Shown here: in pieces, positions 38,279-48,708 of the stretch
Layout of the letters: each line of letters begins with the position of its first letter
How positions within the stretch are numbered: position 1 is the stretch's first letter
NCBI GenBank assembly: GCA_003158855.1
Contig: PMLJ01000034.1
Location: 62,001-126,000, forward strand
DNA from: Acidimicrobiaceae bacterium
GTDB taxonomy: Bacteria; Actinomycetota; Acidimicrobiia; Acidimicrobiales; RAAP-2
Direction: 5' to 3'
DNA length: 64,000 nucleotides
Position numbers and translations under genes: made by a program
The notes under the pieces: model-generated
The model's database searches: none
Told to the model about the DNA's origin: nothing
Seen by the model: only the letters and a program-made list of their open reading frames with translations

Positions 38279-38380
38279 CGATGACGAGAAGAATCCGAGG
38301 CGGGGCCTACTCCGCAGCCTCAAGCGCTGATCGCGGGCCGATGACCGAGCGGGCAACCCGAATCCTCATTCGGGTACTTT

Positions 38381-38414
38381 CGGACTGAATCTCGGATGTG
38401 ACTTGACAGTCGAT
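38381..38414 (+). repeat. Single IS-end-like repeat unit, same family as 34088-34121
   Basis: cggactgaatctcggatgtgacttgacagtcgat. Confidence 0.7.
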
Positions 38415-38535
38415 CACGGGAGCCGTCGCCGGGGGGATGTGCGAACTAGCGGCCAGACGTCGTTTCCGGCGTTCTTCGCTGGCTGAGGTGCGCGCTCGGC
38501 CATGGCAGCGGCGATCGGGTCGTAGCATGCGGTCT

Positions 38536-39117
38536 ATGAACATCATTGTCACGTCACTGAAGGGCGGCGTCGGGAAGTCGACGACGTCGATCTACCTCGC
38601 CGCCGCAGCCGTTGAGCGTGGTTACGACCCCGTCACACTTATCGACGCCGATCCTCAGGCGTCATCAGCCGAGTGGCTCGAGTTGTGGCCCCTCGATGGA
38701 ATCACTGTCGTGGAGGCCCCGTCCGAACGCACCGCGACGCGCGCCATAGGTCGAGTCGAGGGCTTGGTGGTCGTCGACACGCCTCCGGGAAACGAGCGGA
38801 TCACCCAGTCACTTGTCGCCGTGGGCGACGCAGTCGTGATACCGACGCGCGCCGGAGGCGTTGAGTATTCACGAGTGCTCGCCACGCTCGAGTTGATCCC
38901 CGCCACGACACCGAGGGGCGTCGTGATCTGCGCCGCGCGGCTCGGCACGAACGATCTCGAAGCTGCGATTGCCTGGTGGAAGGAGCAGAAGGTCGAGGTC
39001 TGGGGAGTAATCCCCGAGCGCGTCGGAATTGCCGCCGGGCCTGAAGCGCGACTGAGCCGCGAAGGCCTGGAGAACTACGACGGGGTCCTGCTTCGAGCAC
39101 TGCGAGGATGGCGCTGA
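38536..39117 (+). CDS. ParA-family P-loop ATPase
   Basis: MNIIVTSLKGGVGKSTTSIYLAAAAV ... DADPQASSAEWLEL ... VVVDTPPG. Confidence 0.9.
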   Translation: MNIIVTSLKGGVGKSTTSIYLAAAAVERGYDPVTLIDADPQASSAEWLELWPLDGITVVEAPSERTATRAIGRVEGLVVVDTPPGNERITQSLVAVGDAVVIPTRAGGVEYSRVLATLELIPATTPRGVVICAARLGTNDLEAAIAWWKEQKVEVWGVIPERVGIAAGPEARLSREGLENYDGVLLRALRGWR

Positions 39118-39630
39118 AGCGAGACTGGTCACCGGGGCGCTCGGTTCCTTTCTCACTCCTTGGTGGAGTTGTCTAGCTAGTCGGGTTGCCGTCGACGCTT
39201 CGGCACGCGAAGAGGCCTATTTCACGTCGGACGTGCGATCCGATGATGGTGTCCGCGAGCGGGTAGTCAGTCGACGGCCGAAGGCAACACGCACGTGATC
39301 CGGGGTTCCCCGGAGATTCGCGAGGGCGAAAGAGACGTCAATCCCCGTGTTCGCGAATGTCCGCAGGGATCACTCCGGCTGGAAGGCAGCGGCTGGTGAT
39401 GTCAGCACCGGCGTGAAGGAGTCCTCGGTGGGACTTTCTACCCTAGGAGTACGCACCCGCCCTCGTACTACCTTTGCCAGTAACTGTGGTTCATGCGAGA
39501 CGTGGGCCCCTTGAGGAGTGTGCACGGAGCCTTCTGAGCCATCGCGGCCCTCGAAGCTCCGCATCGCCTCGTTAGGAGCGAAAAATGACGAGTGACATCC
39601 CGCGCACCCTGCGAATGGCGGAGGTTCCAG

Positions 39631-40608
39631 ATGACCATGAGTAACCCCGAGCGGGCACGACGTGACGTGACCTTGTGGTGGGTCCGCGGGCTCTCGTTGG
39701 CGACGCTCGCCGCCACGTTCGGTCTCATCGTGCTGGGTAGCGCCGTTCGGGTGACCAATTCGGGGATGGGCTGCAAGGGCTGGCCGTTGTGCTCGGGCGA
39801 GGTTGGTCCGATCTCGAAGTTTCACCCTCTCATGGAGCAGTCTCACCGCTTTCTCGCGTCAGTCGTGACCGTGTTGATCCTCGTGCTCGTGGTCACGGTG
39901 CTGCGCGTCGGCCCTGCGGCGCGTCACGTGCGCGGCCCGGCGCTGGCATCGGCGGGAGTGATCGTGGTCCAGATTGTGCTGGGTGCGATCACGGTGCTGA
40001 CCAATAATGCGCCAGTCACCGTCGCGCTGCACCTCTTGGTCGCCACGCTGTTCCTCGGAGTCGTAACCGTGACCGCGGTGGCGTCATTCATTGCGCCAGA
40101 CCGTCCGTGGTCGCTGCTGCACCGACCGAGTCGACTCGGCTGGGCCGCCGTCGGGGCGCTCTACCTCGTCGTGATCTCGGGCTCGATCGTCGTCAATGCG
40201 GGAGCCCAGGCGGCGTGCAAGTCCTGGCCCGCGTGCTTATCGAGTCCGGCGGCGATGGGACTCGTGACGATCCAACTGGTGCACCGTTCGATGGTTCTTA
40301 CCGGCTCACTTCTCGTCGTGGCGTTCTTGATAACGCTGCTGCGCTCCAAAGATACCTACGGCGCCGAGCGCACTCTTTCGATCGGTGGGCTGGGGCTGCT
40401 TGCGGCGCAGATCGTCGTGGGCGCGCTGAGTGCCGTCGAGAGTTCACACACGGAGTTTGCTGACATTCACCTCGCCTTCGCCGCCGCCCTCTGGGGCGTC
40501 GTGGTCGCAGTCTTCGCCCTGTCGGCGAGAGGACACCAATCGCGATCGGATTCCTCCGAGGGCGAACGGCTGTCGGTCGAGCTGAACGCGAGCCGCCTCC
40601 CGATGTAG
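39631..40608 (+). CDS. ctaA: Heme A synthase (COX15/CtaA)
   Basis: GSAVRVTNSGMGCKGWPLCSG, EQSHRFLASVV, paired His motifs, second half IQLVHRSM. Confidence 0.9.
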   Translation: MTMSNPERARRDVTLWWVRGLSLATLAATFGLIVLGSAVRVTNSGMGCKGWPLCSGEVGPISKFHPLMEQSHRFLASVVTVLILVLVVTVLRVGPAARHVRGPALASAGVIVVQIVLGAITVLTNNAPVTVALHLLVATLFLGVVTVTAVASFIAPDRPWSLLHRPSRLGWAAVGALYLVVISGSIVVNAGAQAACKSWPACLSSPAAMGLVTIQLVHRSMVLTGSLLVVAFLITLLRSKDTYGAERTLSIGGLGLLAAQIVVGALSAVESSHTEFADIHLAFAAALWGVVVAVFALSARGHQSRSDSSEGERLSVELNASRLPM

Positions 40609-41071
40609 CTCGTTACTGCGCAGGCTTCGCACGCGCCGCGTTCCAATGTCGGCTTGTCGGGTGGACCCGCTGCGAGGAGTTTTGGTGGTGGGCGGTGCTC
40701 GGTTGCTTGAAGCTTGATTATCCGAGTGTTGGTGCGAGTCCAACTGCCGGCCAAACGAAACGTTCGCTCCCTCGACGTGCTGCCCAGTTGATCATACGAA
40801 TGGCCGGCGCGGAGGCGATGATGACTGGACGAATTGCGAGTGCCGTCACCTGCGCCCTTCTGCGCGATCCAGGGTCGCTCGAGCACTATCTTGCGCAACG
40901 TGATCGCCGAGCGCGTGCTCGGGCTTCCAAAGGCTGAAGGCTCGGGCCAGGGTCGATTTGCGTCGCCGCGAAGAAGGGCCGACGTCCTGCGACTTCGCGA
41001 GCTCTCGAGCCGGAGCAGCCGTCGGGCGCTGACGAACCGGCCGGAGCGGCGCCGACGTGCATCTCGAACTG

Positions 41072-42811
41072 CTAGCCGGCGCGGACGTTCGCCTGCGGAT
41101 GCTTGTCGAGGAAGCGGCGGAGTTTGGCCAGCGGCCAGGTGTTGACGACGTCCGCGGGTCCCGCCCAGCCTCGCTGGGCGGTGGCGACGCCGAAGCGCAT
41201 GTTGTCGAGGTGGGGCACGGCGTGGGCGTCGGTGGAGATCGCCAGGCGCACCCCGGTGCGCCGGGCCAGGCGGACGAGCTCGCCGTCGAGGTCGAGCCGG
41301 TCGGGGGACGAGTTGACCTCGAGGGCCGTGCCCGTGCGGGCCGCGGCACGAAAGATCGCATCCCAATCGGCATCGATGGGTGCTCGTCGGCCGATGCTGC
41401 GACCGCTGGGGTGGGCGATGACGTTCACGGCGGGATGCTCGACGGCGCGCAGGATCCTGGCGGTCATGACGTCTCGGGACTGGCGGAAGGCGGAGTGCAC
41501 GGAGGCGACCACGATGTCGAAGCCGGCGAGGAAGTCCTCGTCCCAGTCGAGGGAGCCGTCGGGCTGGATGTTGAGCTCGGTGCCGTGGAGCAGCGTGATG
41601 CCGGCGGAGCGTTCAAGCTCGCGGATGCGGTGACGTTGTTCGAGCGCCTTCTCGCCGGTCATGCGCTGCATGTAGAGCAGTGGTGCGTGGTCGGTGACCG
41701 CGTAGTAGGAGTAGCCGCGCGCCTTGGCGGCGCCGACCATGTCCTCCAGAGTGGCGATTCCGTCGGTGAGATCGGTGTGGGTGTGGAGGTCGCCGCGGAT
41801 GTCGCCCAGTTGGACGAGGTGGGGGAGCTTGCCCGAAAGCGCGGCTTCGATCTCGCCGGTGTCCTCGCGGATCGTCGGGGAGATCCAGGGCAGTCCCAAA
41901 TGCGCGTAGACCGTCTCTTCGGTCTCGGCCGCGATCAGGCGACCGGAGCCGGCGTCGAAGAGGCCGTACTCGGAGAGTTTCTCGCCCGCGCGCACGGCCA
42001 TCTCGCGAAGGTGGATGTTGTGGGCCTTGGAACCGGTGAAGTACAGCAGCGCCGAGCCCCACGCGGATGGCTCGACGACCCGTAGATCGACCTGGACACC
42101 CTTGGTCGTGAGGATCGAAGACTTGGTGCTGCCGCGGACCAGGACGCGAGAGACGAGCGGCGCCGTGCAGAAGGCCTCCATGACCGGCTCGGAACCGTCC
42201 GAGGCGACCAGAAGGTCGATGTCACCCACGGTCTCGCACATCCGGCGAAGCGACCCGGCGTAGGTGGCTCCTCGGACCTGGGGCAGCTCCGAGAGGACCG
42301 CAAGAATCTCCTCGGCGAGGCCGAGGGCGATCGCCAACTGGATGCGTGCGCCGCCGAGGTGAGCGTCACGGATGGCCTGAGCCAGGTTCTCCTCGCTGCG
42401 CTCACCCCAGCCGTGCAGGTGCTGGAGGCGGTGTTCGTGCAAGGCGTCGAGCAGTTCGGCCACCGAAGTGATGCCGAGCTCGCTGTACACCTGGTGGGCC
42501 CGCTTCGGTCCGAGGCCGGGTACGTCAAGCAGGCTGCGCAGTCCGGCGGGAACGCGGGCGCGCAGCTCGTCGAGTTCCTCCACAGAGCCGGTGCGCAGGA
42601 GGTCGACGATCTTGCGGGCCAGGTGCGTTCCAACACTCGGGATCGCGTCGAGTCCCTTCTCGTCAAGATTCGCGATGTCTCTCGGATAGCCGGCGACCGC
42701 ACTGGCCGCCTTCTCGTAGGCCCGCACCTTGAACTGATCGCCGCCGGAAATGGCAAGCAGGTCTGCGAACTCCTGGAGCATCTCCGCGGCTTCGTCGTTT
42801 GATCGGGGCAT
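41072..42811 (-). CDS. polX: DNA polymerase X family with PHP domain
   Basis: HhH GIPSVGTHLARKI-like and VPGLGPKRAHQVY; GSLRRMCETVGDIDLLVAS; PHP GDLHTHTDLTDG. Confidence 0.92.
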   Translation of the reverse strand: MPRSNDEAAEMLQEFADLLAISGGDQFKVRAYEKAASAVAGYPRDIANLDEKGLDAIPSVGTHLARKIVDLLRTGSVEELDELRARVPAGLRSLLDVPGLGPKRAHQVYSELGITSVAELLDALHEHRLQHLHGWGERSEENLAQAIRDAHLGGARIQLAIALGLAEEILAVLSELPQVRGATYAGSLRRMCETVGDIDLLVASDGSEPVMEAFCTAPLVSRVLVRGSTKSSILTTKGVQVDLRVVEPSAWGSALLYFTGSKAHNIHLREMAVRAGEKLSEYGLFDAGSGRLIAAETEETVYAHLGLPWISPTIREDTGEIEAALSGKLPHLVQLGDIRGDLHTHTDLTDGIATLEDMVGAAKARGYSYYAVTDHAPLLYMQRMTGEKALEQRHRIRELERSAGITLLHGTELNIQPDGSLDWDEDFLAGFDIVVASVHSAFRQSRDVMTARILRAVEHPAVNVIAHPSGRSIGRRAPIDADWDAIFRAAARTGTALEVNSSPDRLDLDGELVRLARRTGVRLAISTDAHAVPHLDNMRFGVATAQRGWAGPADVVNTWPLAKLRRFLDKHPQANVRAG

Positions 42812-43184
42812 CTGTCACTCACTCGCCGGCGGTCAGAGTCGTTGTGAATCGCCCGCAGCGCAGGGCCAGCGCACTGAACCCTTCGCGATCCGGGTGCGCG
42901 GCGACCAGAGAGTCGGTCGGCTTCCGACGCCGCAACTCCTCAACCCTCCTGCCTATCCCGATTAGACACCTCTGGCCCGAACTTGTCAAGCCGCGCGTAC
43001 GGGTGAGATCAATCGCCGCAGAACCGCGTGGCGAAGCCGCCCGAGAACGCCACGCGCGCAGCGGCCTCGTCGAAGACGTCGCCACCTGGTTCGTGGCTGG
43101 CTTCAGGTGGTGATCGAGGTTGGGACCAACGACCCTTGCGCGGTGGTCGCGGTCGCGAAAAGGTGGCAATGGGAGGAGGTCATC

Positions 43185-44525
43185 ATGACCTTTGTCAATC
43201 GTGTGGATGCGGGACGTCGTCTTGCCGCGAGGTTGCAGCACTTGCGAGGCGACCAGGTGGTGGTGCTGGGCCTGCCCCGCGGTGGCGTGCCGGTCGCCTA
43301 CGAGGTCGCGATGGCGCTCGATGCGCCTCTCGACGTCATCGTGGTTCGCAAGCTGGGCGTGCCCTTCCAGCCTGAACTGGGGATGGGCGCGATCGGCGAG
43401 GATGGTGTGCGCATCGTCAACGAGGAGATTGTTCGCCTCGCCGGCGTGTCTGACGGTGAACTGGCTCGCGTCGAGGTCCGCGAGCGCGCCGAACTCGAGC
43501 GACGTGCCCGGCGGTTCCGCGGCGACCGGCCGCGCACCGAACTGGAGGGTCGAACCGTGGTGGTGGTCGACGACGGTGTTGCGACCGGATCAACTGCCCG
43601 AGCCGCGTGTCAGGTGGCCCGCGCGCAGGGTGCGGCTCGCTTGGTGCTGGCAGTGCCCGTCGCACCGACTGACTGGCAAGACCGGTTTGGCACCGACGCG
43701 GACGAGTTCGTTTGTCTGGAAACGCCCGAGCCGTTCTACGCGATTGGGCAGTTCTACGCCAATTTTGATCAGACCTCGGACGAAGAGGTCATTGACTGCC
43801 TCGAGCGCGCCGCCCTCCGAGGGGCGCCCGCCGCCACGACGCGCGCGACGAACGATGATCCTCCCTTGCGAGACGAGGAGGTCGAAGTGACGGCTGGTGC
43901 GGTCCGACTCGGCGGGCATCTCACCCTGCCCGAGGACGCCACCGGGGTGGTCGTGTTCGCTCACGGTAGCGGTAGCAGCCGCCTCAGCCCACGCAATCGA
44001 TACGTCGCGACCGTGTTGAACGATGCGGGTCTGGGCACCTTGCTCTTCGACCTGCTCACCGTCGAAGAGGAACTCGACCGGTCCAACGTTTTCGACATCT
44101 CGCTGCTGGCTCGTCGCCTGGTTGGTGTGACCGGATGGTTGCGCACCCAGGCCGATCTCGCTGGCCTTCCAATCGGCTACTTCGGCGCCAGCACGGGCGC
44201 GGGCGCGGCCCTTTGGGCCGCGGCGGAACCGGATGCCGGCATAGCAGCGGTGGTCTCGCGGGGCGGCCGTCCGGACCTCGCCGGTCCCCGCCTCGGCGAC
44301 GTCGGCGCTGCGACATTGCTCATCGTGGGCGGCCTCGATGACGTGGTCATTGAACTCAACCGGCAAGCTCAGGCTCAGCTGCGCTGCGAGAACCGGCTCG
44401 TCATTATCGCGGGGGCCACCCATCTGTTCGAGGAGCCCGGCACACTGCAGGCCGCGGCTGAAGTGGCCCGTGACTGGTTCACCAGCCATCTGGCAGCCCC
44501 GCGAGACTCGGTGGACGGATCTTGA
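43185..44525 (+). CDS. Phosphoribosyltransferase fused to alpha/beta hydrolase
   Basis: PRTase VVVVDDGVATGST plus C-terminal VVFAHGSGSSRLSPRN ... GYFGASTGAGAAL. Confidence 0.88.
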   Translation: MTFVNRVDAGRRLAARLQHLRGDQVVVLGLPRGGVPVAYEVAMALDAPLDVIVVRKLGVPFQPELGMGAIGEDGVRIVNEEIVRLAGVSDGELARVEVRERAELERRARRFRGDRPRTELEGRTVVVVDDGVATGSTARAACQVARAQGAARLVLAVPVAPTDWQDRFGTDADEFVCLETPEPFYAIGQFYANFDQTSDEEVIDCLERAALRGAPAATTRATNDDPPLRDEEVEVTAGAVRLGGHLTLPEDATGVVVFAHGSGSSRLSPRNRYVATVLNDAGLGTLLFDLLTVEEELDRSNVFDISLLARRLVGVTGWLRTQADLAGLPIGYFGASTGAGAALWAAAEPDAGIAAVVSRGGRPDLAGPRLGDVGAATLLIVGGLDDVVIELNRQAQAQLRCENRLVIIAGATHLFEEPGTLQAAAEVARDWFTSHLAAPRDSVDGS

Positions 44526-45550
44526 AGCTCGCGCTCGCGGGTGACACGATGCTCGGTCGCAAGGTCGCCGAGCGGTTGGCGGTGGCACGCGCCGACGCGC
44601 TCTTCTCCGACGAGGTCGTCGCCGCAGTGCATGAGGCGGACCTGTTCGTCCTCAACCTCGAGTGCGCGATCTCGGACCGCGGGAGGCCCTGGCCCGACCC
44701 GAGTAAACCGTTCTTCTTCCGGGCTCCGCCCGTCGCCACCGAGGTTCTCCAGCTCCTTGGCGTGGACTGCGTCACTCTGGCCAACAACCACGCCCTTGAT
44801 TTCGGACCCGACGCGCTGCGCGACACGTTTCGACACCTTTCCGACGCCGGGATCGCCTGGGTTGGCGCCGGTGCCGACGAGGCCGCCGCCCGGGTTCCGG
44901 CCATTCTCGAATGCGGTGGTTGCCGAGTGGGCGTCATCGGGGTTACGGACCATCCCCGCGACTTCGCCGCCGCGCCCGATCGACCGGGAGTCGCCTTCGC
45001 GGACCTGCGCGAGGGGGTACCTCACTGGCTGGTGAGCCTCATCGAGGGACTCGACGCCGGAGTTGTCGTCGTGTCGCCCCACTGGGGGCCGAACATGGTC
45101 AGCGAGCCCGTCGCCCACGTGAGGAAGGCCGCAGTCGCGTTTCGCGACGCGGGGGCCACGCTCGTGGCGGGCCACTCCGCCCACGTGTTCCACGCGGTTG
45201 GCGACCGCGTCCTGTACGACCTCGGTGACTTCATCGACGACTACGCCACCGACACCGCACTTCGCAACGACCTTGGCCTGCTCTTCTTGGTCAGCTTCGA
45301 GAACGCCACCCCGACGCGACTCGAAGCCGTCCCCCTCGCCCTCGACTTCTGTCACACGCGCCTCGCCGATCGCGACGAGGCGGCTTGGATCGGCAGGCGC
45401 CTCCGGCGCGCATGCGTCGCCTTCGGAACTGACGTCGTTGAAACGGCGGGCCGCTTCGTCATTGAGTTCGCGCCGACTGGCGTCTCGGGGGGAGAAGCGG
45501 TAGGCACGCGCCAGTCGGCGGAAAGCGATTTCAGTCCGGACAACGAATGA
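44522..45550 (+). CDS. CapA-family (PGA synthesis/metallophosphatase-like) protein
   Basis: LALAGDTMLGRKVAERL, NLECAISDRG, ANNHALDFGPDAL, SPHWGPNM, GHSAHVFHAV. Confidence 0.9.
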   Translation: MKLALAGDTMLGRKVAERLAVARADALFSDEVVAAVHEADLFVLNLECAISDRGRPWPDPSKPFFFRAPPVATEVLQLLGVDCVTLANNHALDFGPDALRDTFRHLSDAGIAWVGAGADEAAARVPAILECGGCRVGVIGVTDHPRDFAAAPDRPGVAFADLREGVPHWLVSLIEGLDAGVVVVSPHWGPNMVSEPVAHVRKAAVAFRDAGATLVAGHSAHVFHAVGDRVLYDLGDFIDDYATDTALRNDLGLLFLVSFENATPTRLEAVPLALDFCHTRLADRDEAAWIGRRLRRACVAFGTDVVETAGRFVIEFAPTGVSGGEAVGTRQSAESDFSPDNE

Positions 45551-45605
45551 TTGACGGGGGCCGCAGCAGTGAGCCGCGGCCTGTCCCCAGCGTCGTTGAT
45601 CGCTC

Positions 45606-46088
45606 GCGCTCAACCGTTGGATCTACGAAGGGTGGAGTTGGAGTTTCGACAGCCGCGTGATCGTCACCGGCGAAGTGCTGGGTAGTCACGTGGAGCGAAC
45701 GATCGAGGACACCATGGCGGTGATGATCACTCACGGCGTCGTCGAAGGTCACCCCAAGTTGAAGGCCGTCGTCCTGGAACTCGGGTCGGGCCGGGTCCCC
45801 AACCTCTTTCGCCGGCTGGAGATCGCCTACGGCAAGGCACCGCAGAATTTCGGACGCGAGCCCATTCAGTCGTTCATCGACCGCGTCCACGTGATGCCGT
45901 TCTACGAGGACGACCTCACCAAGAACCTGCGGCATCTTCCCGTCGAAAATCTCATCTTCGGTTCGGACTGGCCGCATCCGGAGGGCTACGCGGGTCCGGG
46001 CGACGCGATCGCCGACCTGGGCGCGTTGACCCCGCATCAGCAGCGCCTCGTCCTGCGCGAGAACCTGCGGTCCTTGGTGTTCGCCTAG
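45606..46088 (+). pseudogene. Amidohydrolase-2 family remnant with internal deletion
   Basis: SLALNRWIYEGWSWSFDSRVIV joined to SHVERTIEDTMAVMITHGVVEGHPKLKAV...FGSDWPHPEG; catalytic N-terminus missing, in-frame stop upstream. Confidence 0.65.
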
Positions 46089-46167
46089 GGGTTCTTCCAG
46101 CCCGTTCGGGGTACCGACCACTCGGCGCGAGGGCTTCCTGCGCAGCCCTTTCGCCACCCGTCTCGGT

Positions 46168-47031
46168 CTAGGGGTTGATCGTCGGCAGGATGCGTTCTCG
46201 CAGGAATTCGATGACCGCCTCGGAGAATGCATCATTCTGGTCACCGGCGATCATGTGGGCGGCGCCGCTGACCTCGACGAGGGTGACGTTGGGCATCCGA
46301 GCGAGGATGTCGTCTACGCCTTCCTGCGTGACGACATCGCTCAGGAGTCCGCGAACAAGCATCGTGGGCACGTGGATGTTGCTCATCGCAACGTCGAGCA
46401 GACCCTCAAAACGGCTCGGTACCACTTCGGTCCGACCCTTGCTCATGAACTTCGGATCCCAGTGCCAGTACCAGCGGCCGTCGCGCTGGCGAAGCACCTT
46501 CTTCAGGCCCTCTGGGTTCGCCCGGCGGACCCGCTGCGGCGTGTAGGCGGCGATCGCCGCCGCCGCCTCCTCCAGTGAATCGAATCCGTTGATGCCCGAC
46601 TCCATGAAGTCCCTGATGCGCTCGACGCCCTCGAGGTTCGCCTTGGGCACGATGTCGACCAGTATCAGACCACACGAGACGGTCCGATCGCTGGTGCCTT
46701 CAGCGAGCATCGCCGACATCCCCCCGAGCGAGGCTCCCACCAACACTGGTGGTCGTTCCAACTGGTCGACAACCGCGATACAGTCTGCGCCGAACGCAGT
46801 GAACGAGTAGTCGCCGTTCGCCGCCCAGTCGCTTTCGCCGTGACCGCGAAGATCGAGTGAAATCGTCCGCCATCCCTGGGCGGCCACAACTTCGGCGGTC
46901 CTACCCCAGGCGTGTCGAGTCTGGCCCCCTCCATGGAGGAAGAGCACGGGCCATGCGTCGGACTCTCCGCGCACGTCGGCGATCAAATTGAGCCCCTCAA
47001 AGCCTTTGTAAGCAATCCGTTCAACGTCCAT
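46168..47031 (-). CDS. Alpha/beta hydrolase
   Basis: LFLHGGGQTRHAWGRT, DLRGHGESDW, VGASLGGMSA. Confidence 0.9.
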   Translation of the reverse strand: MDVERIAYKGFEGLNLIADVRGESDAWPVLFLHGGGQTRHAWGRTAEVVAAQGWRTISLDLRGHGESDWAANGDYSFTAFGADCIAVVDQLERPPVLVGASLGGMSAMLAEGTSDRTVSCGLILVDIVPKANLEGVERIRDFMESGINGFDSLEEAAAAIAAYTPQRVRRANPEGLKKVLRQRDGRWYWHWDPKFMSKGRTEVVPSRFEGLLDVAMSNIHVPTMLVRGLLSDVVTQEGVDDILARMPNVTLVEVSGAAHMIAGDQNDAFSEAVIEFLRERILPTINP

Positions 47032-47324
47032 GAGTGCAATGGTTGCATACGTGATCCATCAGTGACAATCCCGCAGTCTTGTCTCGGCGAAGTCGATCCT
47101 TGTGACCGGTGGTTCGTGGTCAGCGAGGCGTGCGACGAACAGCACCGATCGGCGTCGCGCATGCAGTCGAACCGGCGCGATCGAGCGAGCCTGAGACGTT
47201 TTGATCGAAGCCGGTCGCGCCGTGGACCAGATGGTTCATGCCGTTGCGACCGCACCGTGGATGCCCTATATCCTTCAAGTGTGAGGAATACACAAAAGTT
47301 GGAATATCCGTGTTTCGCTAGTTC

Positions 47325-48653
47325 GTGACGTCGCTCTCGAGGGAGCTGGCGCGCTGGGCCCGGGCGAGGTTCGACGAGCCGCTGCCCGGCGCCCTGGCGC
47401 GCAAGGTGCAGCTTCACATCCTCGACGCGACCAGTATCGCCATGGCCGCGCGCGTCGAGGATGTTGGCGAACAGATCCTGCGCACGGCCACGATCAGTGG
47501 CGGTCCCGGGCCAGCGAGGGTCCTCGGAGGCATTGGCGGCAAGCCAACCTCAGGTCTCGCGCCGTTAGCGGCCGCGTTCGCCAACGCGGCACTGATCCAC
47601 GCGCTCGACTTTGACGACATCCACGACAACGCCAGATTGCACCCGACGACGGTCATTCTGCCGGCAGTCCTGGCCATCAGCGACCTCGTGGATTCGCACG
47701 ACAACGAACGACTGTGCCGAGCGGTCGCTGTGGGCAACGAGGTGATGTGCCGGCTTGGCGAAGTGACCGAACCGGTCGGCGACGGTCCGGCCTCGGGTTG
47801 GTTCCTGACCCAGCTCTACGGCTACGTTGGTGCCTCGATCGCGGCTGGTCTAATGCTCTTTCTCAACGAGGAGGAGTTGGTATCGGCGATTGGACTTGCC
47901 ACGATGCAGGCTGCGGGCTCGAAGCAGGCGGGGCTCGGGACCGGCTCGACGGCGAGGTCGATCTATCCCGCTTTCGCCGCCGAGGGTGGCGTGCGCGCCG
48001 CGCTGCTCGCCCGTGAGGGCATCATCGGGCCCGAGGCGTCACTCGACGGCGAAGCCGGACTGTTCCCTCTCTACATGGGCCACGATCTCGCGGTTGACAA
48101 GGCGACTCGACTGCTCGACGACTCGGCCGCGTGGTCGTTTCTCTCGACCGACGTCAAGCGCTGGCCGTGCTGCAGACTGACGCACACGTACGTCGCCGCC
48201 GCCATTGGCATTCGGGAGCAACTCGGGGCGCTGCGCCCGGGTCGCGTCGTGATCGAGGTCAATCAATCGGCGCTTCGACTCTGCGAGCCCGCGGGTCAGC
48301 GACGCCGGCCGTCGACCCTCGGCGACGCCAAGTACTCCATTCCCTTCCTCGTCGCCTTCACGCTCGAGCGCGGTGCGCCAACGCTGGACAACCTGACCGT
48401 CGAAGTGCTGAAGGATCTGGAGATCCTCGCTCTCGCGGATCGGGTCGAGGTGCGAGAGACGAGCGGCGACAACACCGTCCGCCCGAAGGCGAGTATCACA
48501 GTCGAGGCTGGAGGAAGTCACCTCAGCAGCGAGGTGGATACCCTCTCGCCGATGTCGGAGAGTGCGATCCGCGACAAGATCGCCTTGTGCGTCGCTCGGG
48601 CCCTCGAGAATACCCGCGACCTCATTGAAAACGGACCAGTGCCGCTCACGTAG
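47325..48653 (+). CDS. MmgE/PrpD family protein
   Basis: HILDATSIAMAAR ... NAALIHALDFDDIHDNARLHPTTVILPAVLA. Confidence 0.88.
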   Translation: MTSLSRELARWARARFDEPLPGALARKVQLHILDATSIAMAARVEDVGEQILRTATISGGPGPARVLGGIGGKPTSGLAPLAAAFANAALIHALDFDDIHDNARLHPTTVILPAVLAISDLVDSHDNERLCRAVAVGNEVMCRLGEVTEPVGDGPASGWFLTQLYGYVGASIAAGLMLFLNEEELVSAIGLATMQAAGSKQAGLGTGSTARSIYPAFAAEGGVRAALLAREGIIGPEASLDGEAGLFPLYMGHDLAVDKATRLLDDSAAWSFLSTDVKRWPCCRLTHTYVAAAIGIREQLGALRPGRVVIEVNQSALRLCEPAGQRRRPSTLGDAKYSIPFLVAFTLERGAPTLDNLTVEVLKDLEILALADRVEVRETSGDNTVRPKASITVEAGGSHLSSEVDTLSPMSESAIRDKIALCVARALENTRDLIENGPVPLT

Positions 48654-48708
48654 CAGGAGCCTCTCGAAGGATCGGCGGCCATTGAGTGCCCGGGTCCGAT
48701 AACTTCGA

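Noticed and set aside
40681-40754. tRNA-like 3' half (GTTGG-TGCGAGT-CCAAC T-arm followed by GCCGGCCA)
   Set aside because: No matching 5' acceptor strand, D arm or anticodon arm at the required spacing; treated as chance or a remnant.
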